Source: Enoplolaimus lenunculus (lineage: Eukaryota > Nematoda > Enoplea > Enoplida > Thoracostomopsidae). Taken from it: a stretch of 64,000 bases of DNA. Under the pieces are notes generated by a model. That model was not told the DNA's origin. It searched no databases and was given only the letters and a program-made list of their open reading frames with translations. Below, one piece after another: positions 21,798 through 32,098 of the stretch; within the stretch, counting starts at the first letter, position 1, and each line of letters opens with the position of its first letter. Location: contig JASANG010001428.1 of assembly GCA_030248215.1 (NCBI GenBank), positions 23,833 to 87,832 on the forward strand. The letters are read 5' to 3'. The position numbers and the translations under genes are program-made.

Positions 21798-22539
21798 AAG
21801 GGTGGCAAAAAAGGTTTCGGGTTTGGCAAAAATTTCAAGTCTTTTCGGTTATCCTCCCCCAGTTGCGTTCGCCGAAAAATGGGCCTCCCCTGATTATTCC
21901 ACACCAAAAATTGAACTTTTGAAAAATTCGATTTTTAAGGTGTCAGGTCCCCCTCAGGACCAAAAAATTTTTTGTCAAAAAGTTTTACAAATTATATGCC
22001 ATTCAACGCAATTGGCAGCGCTGAGTTCAACGGTGTAAAATTTTTCGCAATTAGATGGTTGGTTAACAAGTTATTGTCAAATAACTGATTTGGCGCTGTC
22101 CCAAAAGCTGCGTCGAATGGTATATATTTGTTTAGCTTTTTGACAATTGAGACCTTAAAAATCTAATTTTCCAAAAATTCAAATGAGAAGCTGGAGCAAA
22201 AATTTTCGAAATCCAAGCATTTTTCGGCAAACGCCGGCTGGGGGGTGGATAACCGAAAAGATCCTTGCTTGGTTCAGATTCGGTTGTGAAAAAGCCAAAT
22301 CAAACAATAATCCGCAACAATATTTTTTCATTTTTAAACAATAAAAAATTTTAAATAACTTGTTGTATAAATCAATATTTTGTTTCAGGCAACAAATTTC
22401 AGAACTGAGGTCGGACACGAAATATATTTGCGGCTGGCATTGCGTTGAGATTCTGAACAAATTATAGATATATCTGAAAGTGAAATTTGCAACATGCAAC
22501 ATTCGGATTCGGTCAAATCGTGGATTCGGCGCCACCCTG
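21798..22539. mobile_element. CAGGGTGGCA-family element with a large internal foldback
   Basis: The ends AAGGGTGGCAAAAAAGG and GGATTCGGCGCCACCCTG are inverted. The flanks GCGCAACC (21790-21797) and ATGCAACC (22540-22547) match at six of eight bases. Inside, about 21838-22030 and 22075-22262 are imperfect inverted arms of roughly 190 bp sharing TTTTCGGTTATCC, GCCGAAAAATG and TTTTTAAGGTCTCA-like phrases. The open frame on the minus strand here is composed of repeat sequence and is not a gene. Confidence 0.7.
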
Positions 22540-23006
22540 ATGCAACCTGCCAGAAAGTATGTGCCCCGCGAGTCGAGCCAAATTCATTAAGTGCGTCATA
22601 ATTCATATTAGATAAATCAACTGGGTTCCAGAAGAAACATTTCGATGCATCAACAAAATAACCAAACAAATTATTCTCTACCAAGAATTTAGTTTTTGAT
22701 CCGCAGCTGGAATAAAAACGTATATAACATTTATCTTATTCTACCTCATATTTGACTTCTGGTTGTTTAAAAGACATTATTGATATAAACAGTTTGCAGA
22801 CCAGATCAAGGATGAATGATCTAGGATTATGCTTAGATTTATTAATTGGCTTTAGGACACTATTGGGCGACACGCTTTCGGTCGATGAATTGTCGTAGAT
22901 TCGTTAAGATTCCGGATTTCTAGCAGTCACGGAAAGGGATTGTTCAGGTTTTCCAGTGGCAGAATCAAATAGGTTTTTCAGAATAGAATTTTTCACTATT
23001 TTTAGA

Positions 23007-23120
23007 TAACGCTCGCTGTACAAAATTTAGATTGCGTTCGTATATAACGCTCGCTGTACAAAATTTAGATTGCGTTTGAATATAACACTCGCTGTATAAA
23101 ATTTAGATTGCGTTCGAATT
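23007..23120. repeat. 38-bp tandem repeat, three copies
   Basis: The units start at 23007, 23045 and 23083. Each holds TAACGCTCGCTGTACAAAAT and then a TTAGATTGCGTT phrase, with only a few substitutions between copies. It overlaps the end of the decayed LINE-like frame on the minus strand. Confidence 0.85.
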
Positions 23121-23508
23121 AAGGAAAAAACTAAATTATTGCCAGTTTCAGTGTTCCCAGCTCTACACAGAAATGAATGTGTTTTCTTCGGGTTTGTGAA
23201 CAGAGTCTTCTTTAGTTCTTTCGCATTGAGAAATTCAAATCGACGACCGGGCAATGTTGTGCACTTGTCAAACACATGTTCCACAGTCTCCGCATGAGCC
23301 GCAGCCAAAATTTTTAAGTAGTGGTAAGCCGGACACAGTATATTGAGTGAAATTTGACCGCTGGTTTGTCTACAATGCATTCCGCTTGTTGTCCTTGTGC
23401 CGGGACAGCGGGACGGCCTTCAGCATAACATGGGACAATATTTTGATCATTAAACGTTTCGTCGGAAATATTGCATGAAGGGAGAGTGATGTACAAAATT
23501 TTGCACAT
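23121..23508 (-). pseudogene. Relic of a LINE C-terminal zinc-knuckle region
   Basis: Two minus-strand frames together give a CPAYHYLKI stretch followed by AHAETVEHVFDKCTTLPGRR, which resembles the ETVEH-x-C pattern of the Cys/His knuckle that ends many non-LTR retrotransposon polymerases. The frames are broken and no RT domain accompanies it. It is unlike the C terminus of the LINE at 54297-57655. The assignment is tentative. Confidence 0.35.
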
Positions 23509-24469
23509 GTTGTGGCAGAAATATTGCGGAAAACTGTCTTGTATGTAAGGTAATGGGATAAGTACTACTGAACTTGTTCTTAACTAACGTATATATTTCA
23601 CAACGAGGTCGCTTCTTATTTAATACTGAGCATAGAATGATTGGTATAGCTTGTAGAAACGTGTCTCGCTGGTCGCTGAGCGGCCGGCCAGCAGAAGTAG
23701 TGGTAATTACACAAAAGTTGCCAGTACAGTGCTGAGTCGGGCACGCTTTTGTTTCTTGTAATGAAACTGCGGAAGCTTCCGAAAAGGAGTGTCTTCCCGC
23801 CCGTACGAAATTGCGATCTAGGTCAATTTACTTTTGTGTGTTCTGGTCTCGCTCTACAAAACATAAGTGGCATCGAAAATACACGAAAATCCACACTGAA
23901 ATTGAAAATACCTGAATTAATAAAGATAATCTGATTGTGAAATATATAATTAAGGAGCGTAATTAATTGTGCATGCCAGCGTGTCTCCGGATATCAAGTC
24001 CCGGTTTGTAATAATCAACATTTGCTCATCAGTCTCCAGTCTGCGGTTCGACGATCTTATTCCTCACATTTCATGTTAAGACTATATGGGTGCATTATCA
24101 CGTATTAAACCTACCGGATGCCGAATATTCACTGGCCCGAATACTATAAAACAACTTTCGTTGAGGCTTATACCCGTATTGAGCACCTAGGTACTGTAAT
24201 TTTTATTTCCGAATTAATGCATGCTGAGCGTCAGAAATTACCACTTGAACTACTTCTGCGCGAATTTTGAAGTTCAAAAATTGGAGTTTAAATGGCTATT
24301 GACGAAATATGGACGTCAGGGTTAAGAAAGGCTTGGTAAACCTCTTCTTAAGCAGAAATCTAAATGCCCAAAAAGTGTCTCTCTGTGGACCGGTGATTCT
24401 GACTAAACGCCAAGACAGCCACCAATGTTTACCGTTGAATTTTGCATTTAACTTTGAACCACACATTTC
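23509..24469. other. Unassigned AT-rich stretch
   Basis: No coding signature, RNA gene or repeat boundary is recognised on either strand. A small plus-strand frame at 23749-23934 has no domain. Around 24110-24150 the words TACCGGATGCCG hint at an eroded CCGG-type MITE end. Confidence 0.35.
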
Positions 24470-25440
24470 TAACTCAGATTCGAAACAAAAGTTGGCACTT
24501 TCGAATACGATTCAAATATATATATATGTAAACCATAGAAACTATATTTCCAACTACTGTATATGATAGTAAAAATCGATAGCTATGTATGTAAATGTTG
24601 AAATAACACCATAATAAAACACTATATGTTAATAAATACAAGAATAGCACAACATAAGCACTATGCAGATTTTTTCTGCATCCGTGCAAGTAGTAAACAC
24701 ACTCATAACCGACAACGTATATACAACAGACATCTCTAGGCAACATACACGTATGTACATACGCACAACAACAATACAATGGCACACACATTACTCTCAA
24801 TACATCACACCACTCACTATCTTGTGCACTACTGTATTAATCGAGACACAAATATTTGGTAAATCTGTCTATACAAAATAAACACAATCAAAACAAGTTC
24901 TATTCGATACAATCACACAAAATAATACGTACACGCATACACGGACCATATACGCTACAGCGCTGTTTTTCCAGCAAATAATAAACACACAAAATACATC
25001 CCGAACACACATTATATATCTCTATATACACTTCGTCGAACTTGAAAAGATAAGGTTAACTTGCACTATAGACAAAACCAGAAAAAATAAAAACACACAC
25101 CAGGTATTGATACAAATGTATATACATTTGAAGCACGCGTTTATATTCTAATATATATAGTATTTTCGACAGAAACACAAAAAGACACAAATATTAACAT
25201 AATACACACAGCCAACCGACTAAATAATAGCATCGCTTCGCAACCACGGAAAATATCCTCACAAAGCTGTTAGTGACATTTTTTAAACGCATCAATATTG
25301 TACACACACTATGCGACTCGGGAACGTATAGAAAGCACTATATAGAAAAACGTAGGGACAAACAAAAAGTATATGGTTACGTGTATTATGTGTATGTGTA
25401 CAAGTAAATCAGATTGTGCTGTTTGTAACACGGCCCCTGG
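24470..25440. repeat. CA/ACACA-rich low-complexity region, second block
   Basis: About 1 kb has the same composition as 19430-20560: many ACACA and AACACAC words and TATATA runs. The plus strand is rich in A and C. No exon or terminal repeats are seen. Confidence 0.5.
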
Positions 25441-26505
25441 TGGGGGTCAGCTCAACATGCTATGGAAGGTGCCAAAAAAGTTTCTCGATACATGCAAAGA
25501 AATCAGTCAGATAATTTACAATTTGGGTTGAAACTTTTGAAGAACAAACCGAATTCAGATATTTTCCGCCGTAGAAAAGCAACTAAAACATCAAACTTAG
25601 CTTACCCGATGATACGCGTTATGTTTTGCTGTTTCCGACAAATTTGTCTATGATAATTTGAGGTTAAAATCTTGTGTAAACAGACAAAATACGCTACAAT
25701 GTTGTGGCCTCAAATACTAACAGTATATACGTATATGTAATTCAAATTTCAATTGAAATCGAATTCGGATTCCGGTTGAAGGCATAATCTGAAATTTACA
25801 GTATAATAAAAAAATGCTTCATGATTTTGCCTTACAGGAGTAATATTCAGCTTCTACCGACAGCTGACGTTTTATTACAGTAGCACGGATAACATGTTCA
25901 TATGAATTCTTTAAAACATAAACAGCGCATAACCTTCTGAAACAAATGTTTTGCAATGGTGGACACAAATTATATATCATACACTTCATCATGTGAGAAA
26001 GTAGCATCGGATTTGAAAATTTCGTATTCAGATTCAAATTAAAATTAAACTTAGTTTCGTTTGGCAATTGGCACTGCAATATTATACATATAAAGCTCAA
26101 GAGTTAGTGGCCTAGCATTCAATGTAAGATGGGCCAACCTGCAAAAGTGGGGTGGGTGAAAGGATCAAAACGAAACACGTGCAGGTATTCATCTTTAAAT
26201 AAAAATAAAAATGCTCAATTGCTGGCAAGCAATTTGGTAGCTAAGTAATCCTACGTTGTTAGGAGGATCAAAAATTTTGGCGGGAGGATCACACCTCCAG
26301 GTTTTCTTCATGAATATAGACGCAACGATTCAGGCAAATACGGAAGATCTGGCGATCGAAGTGCTCTTTCCAGCCCACAGAAAACTTAAATATTTTTCCA
26401 ATCTTATTGGAGTCAACGAAAATACAAAAGCATAAGTTGAGTCTTTGTATCTATCGTAATTAGGGTATTCATACACTAGGTCGAAACAACAAGTACAAGT
26501 AATTT
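25441..26505. other. Unassigned stretch
   Basis: No recognised gene, RNA or repeat boundary is seen. A minus-strand frame at 25819-26100 and another at 26330-26515 have no domain signature, and their codon use does not stand out. Confidence 0.35.
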
Positions 26506-26883
26506 CAGGGTGCAACCGGTATTACAATTTGCCCGAACCGGAATTTGAAAAACTTACCGGAAAAGAAACCGGAAAATGAAAAATACATGCCATTGAAAAT
26601 TCATCTTAACTTTTTTTGCAAAATTATTGGTGAAATAACCCTAGTTGGATATAAGTATTCGCTTTTTCTGCTGTATTTTAGATTTTCATTACCCACGGAA
26701 GCGAAATCTACTGTCGAATACTATACGAATGAAATTTAATTTTTATCTTTATTTAGTAGTAAAACATATACGTATCTTAATTTCCACCTACCAAATTTTA
26801 ATACCGGAAATTTTAATTCCAGTAAAAATTTACCGTTACTGGAAGCTGAAAGATGTCGGAACCGGAATTCCGGATGCACCCTG
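26506..26883. mobile_element. hAT-like MITE (CAGGGTGCAACCGG family), near-complete
   Basis: It runs from CAGGGTGCAACCGGTATTAC to GGAATTCCGGATGCACCCTG. The flanks GTAATTTC and GTAATTAC match at seven of eight bases if the first C is counted in the target. The body has the family phrases GGTGAAATAACCCTAGTTGG and TTTAATTCCAGTAAAAATTT. This is the clearest reference copy for the family in the window. Confidence 0.8.
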
Positions 26884-27324
26884 GTAATTACGTATATATG
26901 GTGAAGAATTAAGTTTTCATTCCGAATTTTTATTTTGGTTGGATTTTCTTTCGTTTGGAACAGGGATGCCTTTAAACGGTTGTTGATGCTACTCGCAAAA
27001 ATAAAGTTCTGCGCAAGTGTTAATTAATAGATGGTTGGTAAATAGAATTTTGTTTATATTATCATCTGTTACGCTTAATGTTTTATTAAGGGTTAAGCAT
27101 CAATTTATATGTAGGCGTTGCAATGTAATTTCGTAAATGGGGCAAAGGCCATTTAAAAGCCGCAGAGATTTGGTACAGTTCTTGCGGAGGATGGTGGTAC
27201 ATGTAGATTTCTGTTTTGGCGGTTAAAATAGTTATTGTTTATTTTACGCGATTAATTAGTTTTTCGGTTTTTTGGATGAGTCCTATTCATGACCCTATCG
27301 CCTTTAATATAATCCATTTACCTG

Positions 27325-27850
27325 TTGTGCAACCAGAATTTCGGTTCTGACAATATTTGACCTCCTGGTTAAGGTAAATTGTTATTCGGAATTAAAAATT
27401 CCGGTATTAAATTTTGGTCGGTGGAAATTAAGATATTTTACTAAAAAGTGACTATAAAAATTAAATTTTATTCGTATAGTATATATAAATCTTCGCTAAA
27501 AATAAACCGTCGAACGAAGATTGCGCTTATGTGCATTAAAACTCCTGTTCCACTGTTCCAACTGGAATTGCTGCAAAACTTCAATTCGTTTTCTGTTCTT
27601 GCATTCGAAGATTCAGGACAGCAATTTTTACAGTTTTGTGAAAAAATATTCATAATCATCAACATACTGGAAATTTTGTCTTTAAAAATTTTATAATATT
27701 TCAAAATTGAGTTTTACAGTAGCTGAAACTTCGTTTATGCCATTTGTTGCTACTTTTCTTAAAAGTTCAGCAGTAATCTGGTGATGAAAACCATTTCAAA
27801 TTCCGGTTCCGGTTCCTTCAAAAAATTCAATTCCTATTTTAACCAATGTC
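27325..27850. mobile_element. Composite of two hAT-like MITE families
   Basis: Bases about 27328-27530 are a reverse-type copy of the CAGGGTGCAACCGG family (GTGCAACCAGAATTTCGG end, then GAAATTAAGATATTTTACTA). From about 27540 they turn into the CAGGGTTCCAACAGG family (GATGAAAACCATTTCAAATT, then CCGGTTCCGGTTCC). The junction suggests one element broke or inserted into the other. The open frame at 27448-27696 is repeat sequence. Confidence 0.55.
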
Positions 27851-28200
27851 TCCAGGACGGGTACGTAAATCAGGATGTTTTTCACTCATTTTCCTGTCTG
27901 CAGTGCGATGTATGCATGTTAGCCGGCAACATACGGCCCATATTAGTGATTTCAAGGGGCCTGGCCCCGGAACTAACACGTTATTCATTGAGGCCCCATC
28001 CAATACTGGGACAAGCGGATGCACGGAGGCAAAATGAAACCTCATGCAGATGCAGCACATCGGTTAAAAACTGGTACATATTTAATGCCCTTATTCGCAG
28101 CTGCAGTATATAAAAATGGAAGAACTAAAATAAGTGAGCATAATAATGAGGTTCTTGTAAAGCATAAAACCTGAAAACTCAGCCAGCTGCATAAGTGTTG
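27851..28200. other. GC-richer unassigned segment
   Basis: Bases 27851-28060 are clearly richer in G and C than their surroundings and contain GGGGCCTGGCCCCGG. Overlapping frames exist on both strands, but none shows a known domain. It could be part of a transposon body or of an eroded coding fragment; I cannot decide. Confidence 0.3.
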
Positions 28201-28204
28201 AACG

Positions 28205-28440
28205 TTAATCAGGATGCAACCGGAATTACAATTTACCGGAACCGGAATTTGAAACAAATTAGGGATGTACCGATACCAAAATTTTTGCCGATGCCGACCA
28301 TCGATGGTCTATTTTCGGCGATTGTCAATGTATACATACTATACTGATTAGGGATGTGCCGACACCAAACCGGCCCCGCAACAATTCTAGCCGACATATA
28401 CGTATGGTCGACGATTGAAGTACTTGGTGAGGCGGGTGAG
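28205..28440. mobile_element. Chimeric MITE fragments
   Basis: A CAGGATGCAACCGGAATTAC left end at 28209 runs only about 50 bp before TAGGGATGTACCGATACC (28261), the left end of the 16724 family. This then changes into the interior of the CAGGGTGCAACCGG family, and TAGGGATGTGCCGACACC appears again at 28348. At least three insertion or recombination events are implied. Confidence 0.55.
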
Positions 28441-29925
28441 TAATATTAATACCGCGTGTAACAGAACAGCGAAAAATATATACTGAATTTGTCTACCGGA
28501 GTAAAACCCTGAATGTATTACCTGCATAACAGCTTAGAAAATGTTAATTCCTACTCGTGACAATTAGGCGTAACAGTAACAACTTCACATTCGAAGAGTG
28601 AACACTAGCTATGACTGCTCTCGTGCGGATACTATGTTATTACATTATTTTATACAAAATTTCAATGTTTGGGTGAGTGTATAGATATTTTGAAGCATTC
28701 CCAGAGTGAAAAGCTATTTTAAATCTATCAGAAATTTTTAATGTTTGAGGAAAACCAGCTATACGACGCTTTTATTGTTATAAGTCGTGAGCTGTTGCAT
28801 AATTTTTGTAGTGTATTGAACAATAAAATTTTGATACTGGCTGAGTTGCAGAGATGTGATATACATGCTATTTGACTTTTTGGTCGAGAACATTCTCAAG
28901 GTATGCAGATTATGCATAAGTTCTAGTTTTTCAATTAGTGTTTTCGTATGAAACATGAGTTATTTTGACAGAAACTTGTTTTGCTTTCAAGTCTATGACG
29001 TATATTTGCACTGCCCAACACTTCACTATGAGCAAAACAACGCATTCAACGAAAAGTTCGATTCTTTTTGTTTAAGACTCTTTTATAAATTTCAGTGTTC
29101 GATATGAACTTACAAGGCAAAGATCTTCATAAATTTATAGCTATATTCCCAGGTCACTAGAATCAGTTTCCAATTACATACGTAGCTAGATTGTCGGTTT
29201 GTTTTATGAATTAGAAATTGGGTCTAAGCTTTAACGCCCGCAATTAAATTAAACATAGCCCCGAAGCCAGCTCACCTTTTTAGGGGGGGGGGGTAAAATT
29301 TTTTCAGGGGGAGCATTCAAGGGTTTTCAGTGAGTTACATACAAGGTTGAAAACATAAATGCACAGAACTTCTTACACAGAACATCGTCGTTGTTTTTGA
29401 ACAAAACTTGCATGTCATTTTATGGGATGTTCATCCGGCCACTGTGCGATTTGATCGTTTCGAACAACATCCAGTGGGTGTGGTCCAGCGGTCAGTTTTT
29501 CTTTTTTGTGAAGACTTCTTCCGGAGCGTTGTTAGTGTGACGGTGATATAGCAGACAAACATTATTCAACGCCACCATGTCGCTCAAATTTACGTCACCC
29601 ATATATCAAAAAATCTGAGGGAAAAATTGCGTTTTTACAATTTGAGGTTAAAAATTGTAAGGTAGGGACGTTACCATTTAACACAAATAAATTTGTGACG
29701 GGGGGCGTACGCCCCCCGCCCCCCCTCTGGATCCGCTAGTGGTCCCATCACCCGATTGTGCCAACAACGTGTTCACCATTTGTGACGGATCTACAAATTG
29801 CAGTTTTGCACTTAACCCCTTCTCACCTAGAATACACGGTGAGCACTTTAGAGCAATATGTACTCTAATTACTTCCCGTATACGCAGAGCAGAATCTTCA
29901 CAATACGTGACAACCCCCTCGAGCC
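28441..29925. other. Unassigned stretch with G-run and CGTACGCCCCCC motif
   Basis: No gene is recognised. An 11-G run sits at 29283-29293, and the near-palindrome GGGGGGCGTACGCCCCCC is at about 29702-29720, followed by CCCCCCTCTGGATCCGC, wording that looks like a transposon terminus. The partner end is not identified with confidence. Confidence 0.35.
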
Positions 29926-30030
29926 AGGGTGGCAGCAAAGGTTCGGATTTGGATTCGGATTCGGCGAAAACTTGTGGTTCGGATTCGGATTCAAATGTGA
30001 AAAAGCCGAATCCAACAGTGTTCGAGTGGT
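29926..30030. mobile_element. GGATTCGG-family MITE fragment
   Basis: It begins CAGGGTGGCAGCAAAGGTTC, followed by repeats of GGATTCGGATTCGG and then AAAAAGCCGAATCCAACAGT. The inverse terminus, CCGAACCTTTGTTGCCACCC, is at 30680-30700, so the two may bracket one 770-bp element that contains the repeat at 30366-30660. Confidence 0.6.
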
Positions 30031-30365
30031 GTTTGTAAACACCTTTCACACGTATTGATTTTCACGGTTTTACACAACAACTAATTTCAAGTCTGGATGC
30101 GAATAGCAGTTTCACATGCCTAACTGAAAAACTAAACCTGTTCCGGAGCCGAATTTGGGCAAGCTCTACAACTAGGCATCTAAGGCAAGTAAAAGAACTA
30201 CGCTGGAACAAAATTATCGATACAACTTACTGGTAATATGAAGCATACGACAACACAAGATTTACTACGATAGAATCCGTCCATCTAACAAACAACCGCA
30301 ATACCCGAATTAGCGTCCAATTCGTAATCTTAGAAACCATGCAATTGCTATAACACATCCAAAAC

Positions 30366-30660
30366 CGATAATTGAATAGTTAGCTAATAGCTAATTTGCA
30401 TATTAGCTTAATTGACAAGGCAAAATTAGGACTTTTTAAATTATTTCAATAATTATTAGGGTTTACTGTAGGTTTTTGGGTGCGAGGAATCTGAATAAAT
30501 GGTTTTCAAACGTCTAAAGCCGATAACTGAATACGTAGTTAGCTAATAGAATTTGCATCTAAGCATAATTGATAAGCGTAAATTAGGCGTTTTTGCAACA
30601 TTTCACTAATTATTAGGGTTACAAGCAATCTAATTTCAGCAATAAAGGGTTTTTGGTGCA
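30366..30660. mobile_element. TTAGCTAATAGCTAATTTGC-family repeat
   Basis: This is a reverse-oriented relative of 7022-7800: two rounds of TAGCTAATA-GCAAATT wording, CAATAATTATTAGGGTTTAC, and GTTTTTGGGTGCGAGGAATC. It lies between the two inverted GGATTCGG-family termini. Confidence 0.55.
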
Positions 30661-30719
30661 AGGAATTTGCTTTGCCGAATCCGAACCTTTGTTGCCACCC
30701 TGTTTGTAACCCTTGTTTT

Positions 30720-31300
30720 CTGGCAGAGGGCTCGCCAGTTTTAAAACCACTCGGTCAGCAAAAGTCAGACTTGTCAGTGTCCATCCAACCATTTTTGGAG
30801 CAATTGCCAATACTGTTGTGTTTTCCTTACCAGATCCATCAGTTACGCGAACTGACTCTTTCCCACGAATATCTGAGGAAATGCTGTTTCATCTGTATTG
30901 AAACCAAGATGGGGTTTTTGATCAGTATTGAACTTTTCGTATGCAGCTGCTACCTTATGATAAAAATCAAAGATCACAAACTGATTTTTAGCTGCTTTTT
31001 AAAACGACTAATTTGGAGAGAAGATGGTTTTTTCATGGACAAGCGATGTCTTTTCTAAAAATGTGGACCCACTGCTCCCCAGAATTGTCGTCACTGTTGG
31101 TCCAGTGTTTAACCCGCCGTTTATTAAGATCTTGTTTAATCCATCGCTGAACCGGTTGACGTATCATAGCAACATCGCAAGGAAACCCTTAAAAGTTAAA
31201 CCCAAATTTTTGCCAATTTTTTCACTTTCAAGTGGGGATGGCTCCGAAACGGGGCACCGGTGCCGGTCCCTGTAAAATTCTGGGTTCGGGGCCACTCTAC
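30720..31300. other. Unassigned segment with overlapping open frames
   Basis: Plus-strand frames at 30672-31058, 30713-30901 and 31024-31275 read through sequence with no recognised domain. One of them (from 31063) contains a GCTCCCCAGAATTGTCGTCA phrase that could be eroded transposase sequence. Splice context is absent and I make no functional claim. Confidence 0.3.
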
Positions 31301-31619
31301 TACCGTCTGATATTTGTCTCGTCAGTTTGAGAAAAAATCGAGTTGTGCAACGAGATATTACACCATAATTTTCACACAGACAACGCCTTTTACACGTCCA
31401 ATCATTGCAAACAGCTAAGTTATGAACTTATCACTACATGTGTGTTGGTTAATTTTATCAACATGGAATAGTACATAATTCCACAGTCGATTAAATTCTA
31501 TGCAGCGTTTCGTGAATGTTGTTTATGTCGGTGAACGCAGCAAAAAGCATTAATATTGATCGCTCTCTCACATAAATGCATCATTTCATTCTTTATTGGC
31601 GAAACAGAGCCGGTCTTTT

Positions 31620-31857
31620 TTAATCTTATTTTGAGTGGGTTTTTTTACTTCAATTTTGTTAATAAGCTGTTTCTGTTGTATTTTCACAAAACTCGATGAT
31701 GAAATACGTAATTAAATATTCGCAAAAAGTCCAACAGTAATTCGGTGATGAAAATTATTTCAAATTCCGGTTCTTTTTTCCTATTCCGGTTCCTGCAAAA
31801 AAAATTCAATTCTTGTTCTTGTTCCGACAAAATTTAGTTTCTGTTTGGAACCCTGGT
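31620..31857. mobile_element. CAGGGTTCCAACAGG-family MITE, right part
   Basis: It shares GATGAAAATTATTTCAAATT and CCGGTTCCTGCAAA, and ends GTTTGGAACCCTG. The same end is at 32750-32869 inside intron 1 of RPB11. The left terminus is not identified. Confidence 0.6.
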
Positions 31858-32098
31858 ATATAAATAGTAGTAATGATGTACCAAGAATTGTCATTTTTTG
31901 TGTAAGCTGAATTTCTCCAATCTCTGGCTATATTTCGGGAATTTTCAACACTTATATCCAGCAACCGCGTTCTAAGAGATGTAATGCTCCTCTGAACGAA
32001 ATTAACCTGAATGTTGGTAGACCAAACTATGATTTGCTATTACGTCTCAAGATAAATGCGATAAATATACTTTTAGCACCTATATACGTACTTAAACA

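Noticed and set aside
23007-23120. CRISPR-like array (38-bp units)
   Set aside because: Units are contiguous without spacers, only three copies, in a eukaryotic genome; a plain tandem repeat.
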